A stretch of 64,000 bases of DNA, taken from positions 1 through 64,000 of the forward strand of contig NZ_FNGY01000018.1 in the NCBI RefSeq assembly GCF_900103665.1, read 5' to 3'. Position 1 is the first letter of the stretch, and each line of letters opens with the position of its first letter. The notes under the pieces were generated by a model, which made no database searches, was not told the DNA's origin, and saw nothing but the letters and a program-made list of their open reading frames with translations. Below are positions 8,033 through 16,822 of this stretch, one piece after another. The translations under genes were made by a program, and so were the position numbers. Source of the stretch: Pedobacter steynii (GTDB lineage: Bacteria; Bacteroidota; Bacteroidia; Sphingobacteriales; Sphingobacteriaceae).

Positions 8033-10750
8033 ATGAGATTTATAAACTTCTTTATTGCCCTTATACTGCTATCCGCCACTGCGCATCTTTCTGCCAGCGC
8101 TCAGCAAGACAGTGTCGTTCTAGACAACATCATTAGCAAAGCCAAGAAACTTTCGGATGAACATCCTGTAGAAAAGGTCTATGTACATTTTGATAAACCT
8201 TATTATAGCGTTGCTGATACCATCTGGTTTAAGGCTTACGTGACGATGGAACAAAATATCCCCTCACAACTCAGTAAGATTGTTTATGTGGATGTGGTGA
8301 ATGCCAAAGATTCCCTGGTACAAACCATCAAACTACCAACAGTGAACGCTGTGGCTACCGGAAACATTCCGCTTACCCCCGGGACCTATAAGCAAGGAAA
8401 TTATTACATCAGGGCGTATACGGTATGGATGCTCAACTCGAGCGATAAGTTCTTTTTCAGCAAAACGATTCCTATCGGAGAGGCAATTGACAAACAACTG
8501 ATCACTCATTTCAGCTATAAGAGTACACAGAGTGACAAAAGCCAGAGCATTGAGGCCATCGTCCAGTTTAAAAACCCCGATAAAGTAGCACAGGCAAATA
8601 AAACGGTCAACTGGAAAGTGATTTCCAATTACGATGTAGTTAGTAAAGGAAAAGGAACAACTGACCAGAACGGGATTCTGAAAATAAAGATTGAACCCAG
8701 AAAAAATGAGCTCATCACCAATGGGGAGCTGATTACAGAACTCAATCTGACAGATAAAGACATCGTCACCAACAGCTTTAATTTAAAACCGGTAGCGACC
8801 ACACATGACATTCAGTTTTTTCCCGAAGGTGGAGAAATGATCAGCGGACTCGCCATGCGGGTAAGCTTCAAAGCTGTCACGGCTAAAGGCTTGGGCATAG
8901 ATCTTAAAGGAACAGTCACTGACAATCAAGGCAACACGCTGAGCAATTTCAGCTCCAGTCACCTGGGAATGGGTTCTTTTTACCTGAATGTAGAAACCGA
9001 CAAAAGCTATAAAGCGAATATTACCTTTAAAGACGGGACCAGTAAAAGCTTTGATTTACCTAAAGCAATACCTTCGGGAATCATGAGTCAGATCACCAAT
9101 ACAGATCCAACAGCCTTTAATCTTAAAATCCTTGCCAACGACACCTACTTTCAGCAAAACAAAGGAAAGACCTTCTTTATTGTAGCTACACAGGGCGGCA
9201 TCATCTATTATGCAGCAAAAACACGTCTGGCAACGCAGGTCAATTCAGCAAAGATTCCTAAAGATAAATTCCCGGTCGGGATTGTTCAGGTCACTTTATT
9301 CTCTGAATCGGGAGAGCCAATTAATGAAAGACTGGCCTTCAACTACCCGATAAATGAAAGCCTATCCCTTAAATCAGACCTTCCATCTTATAAACCAAGA
9401 CAAAAAGTAAAGCTAACCGTTAGCCCTAAAAATGCGACTCAGCCACTGGAAGGAAATTATTCGATCTCCGTTACTGACGAAACTAAAGTTCCGGTTGACG
9501 AAGACACAGAGACAACAATATTAAGCTCTCTTTTACTCACTTCAGATTTACAGGGTTATATTGAAAAACCAAATTACTATTTCACCAAACCGGATGAGAA
9601 AAAGCTGGCAGATCTGGATCTGCTGATGTTGACTCAGGGATACCGTCGCTTTGCGTTTAAAGACATCCTGGCCAATAAATTCCCTCCTGTAACTTATTTA
9701 CCGGAGCAAGACATGCGCATCACCGGAACATTAAGGGACCGTACCGGAATGCCGGTAAGAAAAGGTGCCTTACGTTTAACCGTGCCAGGAACAAACATTT
9801 CTTCGGAAGCAGTGACCAGTCCATCTGGTCTTTTCGCTTTCCCCAACTTATCAATTCCGGATTCATCGGAAGTATTGATCAATGCCAAATACAGCACGAA
9901 TGGTTCCAACCTGATGATCATGCTGGATGGATCGCCTTTACCGGAGGTCAGCAAAAATCCTTACCCGGCAGAAGAAGTAAGTAATATCGACAGTACCCTG
10001 TCTGCCTATCTGAGCAACAGCAAGCGCCAGTATAACTACCTGCGCACCCTGAAAGAAGTAAAAATCGAAGGGGCTAAAATTAAAAAACCTAGTCATGCGG
10101 ACCATTCTGCACTGGCAGGCCTGAGTTCAATCACGGGAACGGTGATCGATGGAGAACGCCTGAAAGATTGTAATTCTGTTGCACTCTGCCTGCAAACCAT
10201 GGCTATGGGGCTTACCTTTTTTGAAAACAATTTCTATGTGACCAGAGATTATCAACAGGGAAGCAGGGTTCCGGTAGCCATTTTCATAAATGGTATGGCA
10301 TTGGATTATATGGCTTTACTAAATGTACTTCCTTCGGATGTAGAATCCGTAGAGGTCTTTACCAAAGACGAACTTGGAACGATAAACAGGATGTACAATA
10401 CCAATGGTGTATTGGTGGTAAATACAAAGAAAATAAAGAAAAGTACCATGAGTATTGCGGATCTGAAGAAAATGCTGCCTCAGCAGAACATGCTAAAATT
10501 CAATCCAAAAGGCTTCAGCAAACAGAGAGAGTTTTATATGCCAAAATACATTAACCCGGCAAACACCTATAATTTCAATGATTTAAGGACTACCATTTAC
10601 TGGAATCCAAAAGTGATCACTTCCGGAACAGCACCATTAAGCTTAGAGTATTTTAATGCAGATGGTAAAGGTACTTACAGAGCAGTCATTGAAGGGGTAG
10701 ACAAATTCGGGAATGTGACCCGGTCTGTCTACCGCTACACTGTAAAATAG
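8033..10750 (+). CDS. Large secreted protein with MG2-like and TonB-plug-like domains
   Basis: The protein has 905 residues with a signal peptide (MRFINFFIALILL to ASAQ). An MG2-like macroglobulin domain is seen near residues 45-135 (EKVYVHFDKPYYSVADTIW, compare D-R-P-x-Y-x-P-G in alpha-2-macroglobulins), then further beta-sandwich modules. Near residues 555-620 comes a carboxypeptidase-regulatory-like segment, and at about 745-800 a plug-like segment (PVAIFING, SDVESVEVF, NGVLVVNTKK). No outer-membrane barrel follows the plug. Such proteins are common and uncharacterised in Bacteroidota. The ATG at 8033 is chosen over a TTG at 8030. The stop codon abuts that of the convergent pspC-type gene. 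Confidence 0.75.
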   Translation: MRFINFFIALILLSATAHLSASAQQDSVVLDNIISKAKKLSDEHPVEKVYVHFDKPYYSVADTIWFKAYVTMEQNIPSQLSKIVYVDVVNAKDSLVQTIKLPTVNAVATGNIPLTPGTYKQGNYYIRAYTVWMLNSSDKFFFSKTIPIGEAIDKQLITHFSYKSTQSDKSQSIEAIVQFKNPDKVAQANKTVNWKVISNYDVVSKGKGTTDQNGILKIKIEPRKNELITNGELITELNLTDKDIVTNSFNLKPVATTHDIQFFPEGGEMISGLAMRVSFKAVTAKGLGIDLKGTVTDNQGNTLSNFSSSHLGMGSFYLNVETDKSYKANITFKDGTSKSFDLPKAIPSGIMSQITNTDPTAFNLKILANDTYFQQNKGKTFFIVATQGGIIYYAAKTRLATQVNSAKIPKDKFPVGIVQVTLFSESGEPINERLAFNYPINESLSLKSDLPSYKPRQKVKLTVSPKNATQPLEGNYSISVTDETKVPVDEDTETTILSSLLLTSDLQGYIEKPNYYFTKPDEKKLADLDLLMLTQGYRRFAFKDILANKFPPVTYLPEQDMRITGTLRDRTGMPVRKGALRLTVPGTNISSEAVTSPSGLFAFPNLSIPDSSEVLINAKYSTNGSNLMIMLDGSPLPEVSKNPYPAEEVSNIDSTLSAYLSNSKRQYNYLRTLKEVKIEGAKIKKPSHADHSALAGLSSITGTVIDGERLKDCNSVALCLQTMAMGLTFFENNFYVTRDYQQGSRVPVAIFINGMALDYMALLNVLPSDVESVEVFTKDELGTINRMYNTNGVLVVNTKKIKKSTMSIADLKKMLPQQNMLKFNPKGFSKQREFYMPKYINPANTYNFNDLRTTIYWNPKVITSGTAPLSLEYFNADGKGTYRAVIEGVDKFGNVTRSVYRYTVK

Positions 10751-12298
10751 TTATTCGTTGTCTGAATCTTTACGTTCATTCAGACATTTTAAGCCTGTAT
10801 GTGTCATGATCCACTCTGTGAATTCAGCAGTTCCATCGTAATTACAGTCCCAGTAATTGTACCCGTTTAAAAACCAAGCCAGATCACGGCTGATTTTTAA
10901 ATGGGTACCTACAGGCACCTTCAGCATCAAATCTACCTCCTGATTCCTCCAGCTGGCTTTTTTAGTCAGCTGTAAGCGGGAACTGAAATTCAGCAGAGAA
11001 TCCTTTTGCACAAATTCATAACGGATATTCTGCGCTTGCTTTAAAGCAGCTTCAAAAGTTTTTCCCTGTGCCCTGTAATTCCTGACCAGTTCACTTTTTC
11101 CATTCTCGCTTTCTTCAATTCTAAGGCTTACATTTCTTGGCTCATCAAAAGGACCACTATGATTTAAGATTCTGCGCCCATTTTTATTGTAGGACTCAAT
11201 CTTATAATTAATACTGTCTTCTTTGCTAAAGAAACGCGTTTTGTCTACCGTCAGCAAAATTGTTTTATGAGCCACCAATGGTGTAACCTGTGCCAGTTCT
11301 GCACTTTCTTTAAACTCCGTCGTAATTTTTGCGATGTAAAATATACTGACCACTACGCCGCCAAGCCAGATGATCAACAGACCAAAGGAAAGCGTTTTAT
11401 TAATCGCCCTGCCATTAAAAGCAACCCGGACAGAGAAAAGTACCAGGGCCAGCAACGGAACTGCAAAGACAATGAATACAGCAATCACTATCGAGCTGAG
11501 GTAATCCTCATTGACCATACTCACCGGAAAATAACTGTACACATTGGAATCCCAGATTCCAAATAAACCGGCAACAGCTACAATCAGAAACAAGAGGAAC
11601 AAAGAACCGAAAATGATAATTACTACTGCAATCATTTTAAACAATGTTTTCCCTGCACCTTGAATAAAGCTACCCAGAAATTCAAAAAACTCAGCAATAA
11701 AACCCCGCGACTGTTTCATCAATGGATTCAGGTGGCTGTTGGCAAATCCCCTCAGATTAGGTTCCTCTCCCCTCATCGTCATCTTTTCCGACTTACTTTC
11801 TGCCTTCGGAATAACGATCCACATGATGAGATAAGCCAGTACTCCGGACCCTCCGATAAACATGGAGATCAAAGCTGCCAAACGGATCCAGCGGGCTTCA
11901 ATATTCAGGTAATGACCGAGACCAACACATACTCCTGCAACCATCGCCTGATCGGTATCCCTGTATAATTTCTTTACACCATCATACGGTGGGATATGGG
12001 CAAGCGGATCTTCAGCTCCTTCGGATTCCTCAGAAGTTTCAAAATCTTTTACAGAACCCATCTGTGCAGTTACTGATTTTACATCTTCTATATTGATGGC
12101 TTGTTTTTGCTGGATGGTCAGGATCTCGCCAAACATTTCGGCAATCCTGTTTTCAATATCGGTAACGATCTCAAAATCATCTGCATTTTTTGAAAAATGG
12201 TGCTTTACTTCGTTCAGGTAAATGGTCAGCATTTCGTAAGCATCCTCTTCGATATGAACGATGGAGTTACCGATATTTATGTTAAGTGTCTTCTTCAT
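10751..12298 (-). CDS. PspC-domain membrane protein
   Basis: The 515-residue protein has an N-terminal soluble part of about 100 residues (KKTLNINIGNSIVHIEEDAY) with an acidic region, then a PspC domain at about 104-167 (KKLYRDTDQAMVAGVCVGLG, then a membrane helix ending YLIMWIVIPKA). Further hydrophobic helices follow near 215-330, and the C-terminal soluble domain is of the kind seen in Bacteroidota PspC proteins. PspC proteins sense or counter inner-membrane stress. It overlaps the upstream padR-type gene by 4 bases (ATGA), which strongly suggests translational coupling and control by that regulator. Confidence 0.85.
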   Translation of the reverse strand: MKKTLNINIGNSIVHIEEDAYEMLTIYLNEVKHHFSKNADDFEIVTDIENRIAEMFGEILTIQQKQAINIEDVKSVTAQMGSVKDFETSEESEGAEDPLAHIPPYDGVKKLYRDTDQAMVAGVCVGLGHYLNIEARWIRLAALISMFIGGSGVLAYLIMWIVIPKAESKSEKMTMRGEEPNLRGFANSHLNPLMKQSRGFIAEFFEFLGSFIQGAGKTLFKMIAVVIIIFGSLFLLFLIVAVAGLFGIWDSNVYSYFPVSMVNEDYLSSIVIAVFIVFAVPLLALVLFSVRVAFNGRAINKTLSFGLLIIWLGGVVVSIFYIAKITTEFKESAELAQVTPLVAHKTILLTVDKTRFFSKEDSINYKIESYNKNGRRILNHSGPFDEPRNVSLRIEESENGKSELVRNYRAQGKTFEAALKQAQNIRYEFVQKDSLLNFSSRLQLTKKASWRNQEVDLMLKVPVGTHLKISRDLAWFLNGYNYWDCNYDGTAEFTEWIMTHTGLKCLNERKDSDNE

Positions 12299-12633
12299 GA
12301 GTTGGTTAAATTAGTTTTGGAAGTGTCTATTGCATAAGCCAGTTCCTGCCAGGTGTGGTCCAGTTGACTGAGAATGGCTTTCCCCTCGGCCGTTAACAGG
12401 TAGTATTTCCGGGGAGGCCCTGATGTGGACTCGACCCAGTTATAACTCAGCAAGCCATTATTTTTTAAGCGGGTAAGCAAGGGGTACAAAGTCCCCTCTA
12501 CGACCAACAATTTGGCTGACTTTAATTCTGCGATAATATCGGAAGCATAGATCTCACCTCTGGATATGATCAGGAGCACACAGTATTCCAGTATGCCCTT
12601 TCGCATTTGTGTTTGCGTATTTTCTGCTATCAT
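12295..12633 (-). CDS. PadR-family transcriptional regulator
   Basis: The 112-residue protein is a compact winged-helix regulator of the short PadR subfamily. The segments MRKGILEYCVLLIISRGEIYASDII and EGTLYPLLTRLKNNGLLSYNWVES cover the recognition helix and wing, and GPPRKYYLLTAEGKAIL is the family signature. PadR repressors typically control membrane or efflux genes and autoregulate. Here the gene is followed by a PspC-type gene with a 4-base overlap, so the pair likely forms an autoregulated envelope-stress operon. The ligand is unknown. Confidence 0.9.
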   Translation of the reverse strand: MIAENTQTQMRKGILEYCVLLIISRGEIYASDIIAELKSAKLLVVEGTLYPLLTRLKNNGLLSYNWVESTSGPPRKYYLLTAEGKAILSQLDHTWQELAYAIDTSKTNLTNS

Positions 12634-12637
12634 AATA

Positions 12638-12669
12638 CAAAGTTATATGTTTTATATAGTAATATGCAA
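12638..12669 (-). promoter_or_regulatory. Promoter of the padR-pspC operon
   Basis: Read on the minus strand, TTG (12669-12667), a 21-base spacer and TAACTTTG (12645-12638) match the Bacteroidota -33/-7 pattern. The -7 box ends 4 bases before the ATG at 12633, so the transcript would have almost no leader. A short palindrome, ATAGTACTAT at 12673-12682, and nearby TATGT and ACATA arms are candidate repressor sites. Confidence 0.6.
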
Positions 12670-13008
12670 TACATAGTACTATAATAAATCACAAAAACTA
12701 CATAACAAGCTTATTATCAGTTGTATAATTTTACTTTCTGATTTTATACGAATCAACAATTGAGACAAATTCAGGGATTTTGGTTCAAAGTCCGGGGATA
12801 AACGGAGTTTAAAATTCCGATTAGCAAACGTGGCTAAAAAAAGGACAATATGGAGAACTAATGGACAACAACTCGCTATAAATGAGGGACAAAAGTCACA
12901 AACAAGTTTCAAAATCAAGGAAGAAATGAAAATTATTAACATTTTCACATTCCATTAAAATTTTGGCTCGCAGTTTGCATTAAATGAATTACTAAAAAAC
13001 AGCCAGCT
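12670..13008. other. AT-rich intergenic region
   Basis: No convincing gene was found. An 89-codon minus-strand frame at 12679-12948 has an unlikely composition, with many Ile, Leu and Cys. Three GGACAA motifs occur in the same orientation at about 12842, 12862 and 12888. A TTTTGG and a GCAGTTTG box just upstream of 13009 may belong to the promoter of the small membrane protein, but the spacing is poor. Confidence 0.35.
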
Positions 13009-13167
13009 ATGTTAAGTAAACCTTATTTCATTCTTCAGGTTTTTGCAAGGCAAAAAGAGGAAAAAAAAGAAAGGCCACTCACTAAAAGTGATTGGATTCA
13101 GGTAGACCGTATAGTGATCATTCTGCTATTTGTGGCGGTAATTATTGGGGCAATCGTCTTTTCCTGA
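13009..13167 (+). CDS. Small single-pass membrane protein, 52 residues
   Basis: The ATG at 13009 opens a 52-codon frame. The first 35 residues are polar and basic (for example RQKEEKKERPLTKSDW), followed by one clear hydrophobic helix (RIVIILLFVAVIIGAIVF) running almost to the end. A terminator hairpin follows 39 bases after the stop. The single-pass, amphipathic-then-helix design and the matching terminator argue for a real small protein. It resembles no family that I recognise, and its function is unknown. Confidence 0.6.
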   Translation: MLSKPYFILQVFARQKEEKKERPLTKSDWIQVDRIVIILLFVAVIIGAIVFS

Positions 13168-13205
13168 TTCCGAAAAATATAGCCATTTAGATTAATTAAT
13201 TTTTT

Positions 13206-13232
13206 AAGCGTTCTCCAGGGTACGCTTTTTTT
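13206..13232 (+). terminator. Rho-independent terminator
   Basis: The stem AAGCGT with ACGCTT has a 10-base loop and is followed directly by a run of T (TTTTTTT). It ends the transcript of the small membrane protein and converges with the minus-strand gene ending at 13261. Confidence 0.75.
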
Positions 13233-13260
13233 ATGCGCATAGTTTCCGCTTTAACAACGC

Positions 13261-14403
13261 TTACAATAAGAGCGTGTCGATGCGGTGGGCCTGTACCCTC
13301 CCCTGACTTTCAGACCAGGTATAAATGGTAAAATGCCCATCCTGAGAAGCCACGAGGGCAGTCGCATCCCTTTGGTCGTGTACAAACTGAGCGGCAGAAA
13401 GGTGTCTTGTTCCACCAACTTTGGTCGGATGCACCACGATCGCATCTCCGCCTTTAATCGGTTCAGAGAAAGAGAGTTCATCAATATTCTCTTTTCCTTT
13501 TGCCCTACCGATTTTGGCGCCGAAAGACAACAATTCATAATCGCTGCTGATGACCGTTGCACCATCTACAGCCGTCAGACCAGCAAGATGTTCTACCTCA
13601 CGTTTCAATGCCGTTTGCCAAAAAATCTGACTGGCTTCTTTCCGGTCCTGCTGAAGCAGCTTGGACAGACCGGTAAAGGCTGGCTGAATATAGTATTGAA
13701 TAGGTTTAATGATCGACTGGAGCCAGTTGTTCGTTTCTGTAGGCACGACCAGTAATGTTCCTCCCCTTCCATGACTCCTCATGGAAACAGCCAACTGGAT
13801 CATTACGTTAACAGAATCATTCCAGTAAGAAGGCGCAGTAAGGTCCAGCAAAGAAAGCAACATCGGCGGGCAATCGGCCATATTGGTATTGTTTTCATCT
13901 ACCATTTTCACCTGGTCGCCTTTCAGGACTGCAATATTCGTAAACTTACCGAAACCGTAAATCCTGCGGTGTTTGATCACCAGCAAAGCAGGTTCAGAAA
14001 CATCCAGAACAAAGCAAAAATTGGGAATGCTGACCGTAGTCCCCCAGATGAACAACTCATCGTCTTCCAGCCAGACACCTAAATGGATACCCGCTCTTTC
14101 TACGCCTGGTGCAATCTTGGTCAGAATTCCCGGACTCAGTGGCAGGCGGTGTTTAAAAAGCAAAGGATTGCCCGCTTGCTGAGGAGGTAAATAAGCCAGT
14201 GATATTTTCGGGGAATGTCCCTCCTCTTTGCGCAGGCTTGCCCAAAATGTAGCATCAATGATCGCTTCAACTACATTCGCTGTTGGCAAGGGTGCAAGAT
14301 CATCTTCGCCGCTTTCTCTTGCCGCAGAAAGATGTGCTGCAAAAATAGCTTCAACTTTTGGGGCAATAACCCGTGCTGCCTGATAGGTCGACTGGTAGAT
14401 CAT
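13261..14403 (-). CDS. Diadenylate-cyclase-like protein with N-terminal sensor-like domain
   Basis: The 380-residue protein has no signal peptide or membrane helix. The last 115 residues resemble the DAC (DisA_N) fold that makes c-di-AMP: DGATVIS at 280-286 fits the DGA motif, GGTRHLSAA at 330-338 fits the G-T-R-H-R-A motif, and ALVASQDGHFTIY at 349-361 fits the final strand. Two usual residues differ: the third position of R-H-R is Leu, and the Glu of V-S-E is Gln. The first 260 residues are probably a sensor module of the kind described for DAC-associated N-terminal domains such as DACNV. It lies 25 bp downstream of the TonB-dependent receptor gene in the same direction. Activity is unproven. 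Confidence 0.65.
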   Translation of the reverse strand: MIYQSTYQAARVIAPKVEAIFAAHLSAARESGEDDLAPLPTANVVEAIIDATFWASLRKEEGHSPKISLAYLPPQQAGNPLLFKHRLPLSPGILTKIAPGVERAGIHLGVWLEDDELFIWGTTVSIPNFCFVLDVSEPALLVIKHRRIYGFGKFTNIAVLKGDQVKMVDENNTNMADCPPMLLSLLDLTAPSYWNDSVNVMIQLAVSMRSHGRGGTLLVVPTETNNWLQSIIKPIQYYIQPAFTGLSKLLQQDRKEASQIFWQTALKREVEHLAGLTAVDGATVISSDYELLSFGAKIGRAKGKENIDELSFSEPIKGGDAIVVHPTKVGGTRHLSAAQFVHDQRDATALVASQDGHFTIYTWSESQGRVQAHRIDTLLL

Positions 14404-14427
14404 GCCATAAAGTTAAGCTATTCATGT

Positions 14428-16674
14428 TTATTTTATAGTATACCTAATGCCAAAAAATCCCCGGATATTCTGATTAGGTCCGTAGACATAGGCAGGATCA
14501 AAAGACAGCCCATAGGGAGTGCTCACATCAGGTTTATCGAAGGGGTTGTTCGCCCCAGCGATGATAAATGGATTTCCCCTGTTTGGGGTCCAGTTAAGTA
14601 AATTTTTGATACCTCCATAAAGCTCAAACCTGTTGAAACCGCTGTAAGTAAATTGGATATTCTGAATACTCCATACCGGGGAAAATGCTCTTCTGGGATC
14701 TGAGGGGCCCGCTAAGGGCAGGCGCATTGGGCTGTAAATATTTCCTGTATAGTCGATTCCGAGGTTCAGTTTTCTGATTTTATACGATACAGCCCAGTTT
14801 CCGGAGAATTTTTCCGTCAGCATCTGTTGCTTTTTAATACCTTTTTCAAAAGTAGCCACGTCCTGATAGGTTGCTCCCAATACGAATTTCAGTCCGTTAT
14901 TCAAGGCGATATCCACATTAGCAGTCAAACCTTTACTCACCGCATAACCGTCCAGGTTGTTATAAATGATTTTGTTGGGATCAGTATCATAATCGCCATT
15001 AATTTTATTATTGAAATAGGTATAGAATGCTGAGGTCTCAATTCCAAAGAAGGTACCATCAGCAGCGTACATTTTCTTCAGGTAATTCAGGTTTACATTA
15101 TAGGACTTCTCAGGTTTCAGCTGGCTGACAATCGTTACATCTCTGGCACCTGTTAACGCCGCATGGTCTTCCGTGAAGATATTTACCACTCTGAATCCTG
15201 TACCCGCATTTAAACGCAGGATATTATTATCGTTCAGGTTCCATTTATAGGCAAATCTTGGGGTAAAGATATTTCCATGTAAAGAATTGTAATCATAACG
15301 GAAGCCTGCCAGGAATTTATGCTTTGGGGCAATCGTGATTTCATCCTGCACAAAAACTCCAGGCAGCCAAATGTTTTTTGCCGGGTTATTCAGTTCTGTA
15401 GCCGGAGTATTGTCGTCATAATACGTATAGCGCAATGCAGCACCGACCAACAAATCATGGTTCTTTAGTTTTTTGTCCCAGGTCATTTGTCCGAAGCCAA
15501 CTTTCTGCGTTGCGATATAAGATTTGATGCCATAACGGCTATCCTGATCATGGTTATTATAAGAAAAGGCAAAGAAGATTTTCTCTTTTACAGGGAGCTG
15601 ATAATTACCAATCAATTCCCATCTTTTGGTATAAATACTTTCTCCATAAACCTGATTTCCACCGCGGTAGGATTTATTCCAATTGGTTTCTCCTCCCCAC
15701 CTGTCTTCATATAAATAGCGCCCGGCTATGGTAAACAAACGGTTTTCCTTGCGTCGAAAATTCCATTTCTGAAAAACAGAGATTCTGTCCTGCAAAGTGA
15801 CATCGGTAAAGTTATCGTGATTATGGTCTACTACATTTCCGAATTTAAAGTAATTGACCCCCGTTAACGCGGTTGCAGATCCTATTTTAGTTTTCAGTCC
15901 GAGGTCTGCGTTGAACTCCTGATAAGTGGTTCCAAAGATATCAGCGGAAAATAAGGGTGCATTCTGAGGCTTTTTAGTAATGATATTGATCAGCCCCCCT
16001 ACTGCCTCACTTCCATACAAAGAAGAAGCAGGTCCTTTCACCACTTCAATTTGTTCTACAAGGGAATTTGGGATACCGGATAGACCGTAAACCGTAGATA
16101 AGCTGCTCACGATAGGCATCCCATCAATCAGAATCATCGTGTAAGGTCCTTCCAGACCATTGATGTGGATATCGCCGGTATTGCAAATATTACAATTCAG
16201 CTGAGGCCTTACGCCGTTTACATTTTGTAGCGCTTCAAAGATGCTTGGCGTCGGATTTTTTCTAAAAAAAGCCGGGGTATATACTTCTACCGGCACGGGA
16301 CTTTCCAACCGGTTCACTTCTTTTAAAGTTCCGGTGACCACCACCTCGTTCAGGTCATTCTGGAAATTACTCAGGTCGAAATCCAGTTTTAACTGTTCTC
16401 CTTTTTTCAGGGTGATGGTTTTGATCATTTTTCGGAAACCCACTGCTGTGGCCTGTACTTTATAGCTTCCCGCAGGAATTGAGGTCAGTTTATACACCCC
16501 GGCACTATCGGTCATCGTAATCGATGTTGTCCCTTGCAGCGTGATGTTCACCTGCGGAACCGGGCTTCCTTCGGAAATTACTTTTCCTTCAATAATTCCC
16601 GTCTGTGCCCAAACAGACATTCCAAAAAATATAAATAAAATAGTGGCTGCGGCTCGAATAGAGGTTGCTTTCAT
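14428..16674 (-). CDS. TonB-dependent outer-membrane receptor, probable metal or metal-chelate uptake
   Basis: The protein has 748 residues from the ATG at 16674, which opens a signal peptide (MKATSIRAAATILFIFFG to VWAQ). An earlier ATG at 16746 would add 24 unlikely residues. Domains in order: carboxypeptidase-regulatory-like (about 25-105), plug (about 120-235; LIDGMPI, VEVVKG-like IEVVKGPASSLYG, GGLINIITKKP), then a 22-strand type barrel ending FFGIRYTIK. The plug carries a CNIC motif just before GDIHINGLEG. The divergent MntR/DtxR-like regulator and an operator inside the promoter point to uptake of manganese, iron or another metal complex. The substrate is inferred. Confidence 0.9.
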   Translation of the reverse strand: MKATSIRAAATILFIFFGMSVWAQTGIIEGKVISEGSPVPQVNITLQGTTSITMTDSAGVYKLTSIPAGSYKVQATAVGFRKMIKTITLKKGEQLKLDFDLSNFQNDLNEVVVTGTLKEVNRLESPVPVEVYTPAFFRKNPTPSIFEALQNVNGVRPQLNCNICNTGDIHINGLEGPYTMILIDGMPIVSSLSTVYGLSGIPNSLVEQIEVVKGPASSLYGSEAVGGLINIITKKPQNAPLFSADIFGTTYQEFNADLGLKTKIGSATALTGVNYFKFGNVVDHNHDNFTDVTLQDRISVFQKWNFRRKENRLFTIAGRYLYEDRWGGETNWNKSYRGGNQVYGESIYTKRWELIGNYQLPVKEKIFFAFSYNNHDQDSRYGIKSYIATQKVGFGQMTWDKKLKNHDLLVGAALRYTYYDDNTPATELNNPAKNIWLPGVFVQDEITIAPKHKFLAGFRYDYNSLHGNIFTPRFAYKWNLNDNNILRLNAGTGFRVVNIFTEDHAALTGARDVTIVSQLKPEKSYNVNLNYLKKMYAADGTFFGIETSAFYTYFNNKINGDYDTDPNKIIYNNLDGYAVSKGLTANVDIALNNGLKFVLGATYQDVATFEKGIKKQQMLTEKFSGNWAVSYKIRKLNLGIDYTGNIYSPMRLPLAGPSDPRRAFSPVWSIQNIQFTYSGFNRFELYGGIKNLLNWTPNRGNPFIIAGANNPFDKPDVSTPYGLSFDPAYVYGPNQNIRGFFGIRYTIK

Positions 16675-16756
16675 TCGTGTTGATTGATGGTTAAAATGTG
16701 TCGTATTGTTAAGATATCCGGGACGGCCTATCCCTCCTGCTTTCATAATTATATTA

Positions 16757-16787
16757 CAAAACTATAAAAGTTAGACTAGTCTAACAA
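16757..16787 (-). promoter_or_regulatory. Promoter of the TonB-dependent receptor gene
   Basis: Read on the minus strand, TTG (16787-16785), a 20-base spacer and TAGTTTTG (16764-16757) fit the Bacteroidota -33/-7 consensus. The spacer is largely filled by the 16-bp palindrome described separately. Confidence 0.75.
16770..16785. promoter_or_regulatory. MntR/DtxR-type operator palindrome
   Basis: GTTAGACTAGTCTAAC is a perfect 16-bp palindrome, of the TTAG-N-CTAA type bound by DtxR/MntR-family repressors. It lies between the -33 and -7 elements of the receptor promoter and about 40 bases before the divergent regulator gene. Binding of a metal-loaded repressor would block receptor transcription. 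Confidence 0.75.
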
Positions 16788-16810
16788 ATATAATCTGACA
16801 TTTATTGTTT

Positions 16811-16818
16811 TATATTTG
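16811..16818 (+). promoter_or_regulatory. -7 box of the mntR-type gene
   Basis: TATATTTG is an exact TAnnTTTG match, 4 bases upstream of the ATG at 16823, which implies a leaderless or near-leaderless transcript. No TTG is present at the preferred distance. Confidence 0.5.
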
Positions 16819-16822
16819 CAGT

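Noticed and set aside
12679..12948. A minus-strand frame of 89 codons
   Set aside because: Composition is extreme (many Leu, Ile, Cys) with no recognisable start signal; it lies in AT-rich intergenic sequence upstream of padR.
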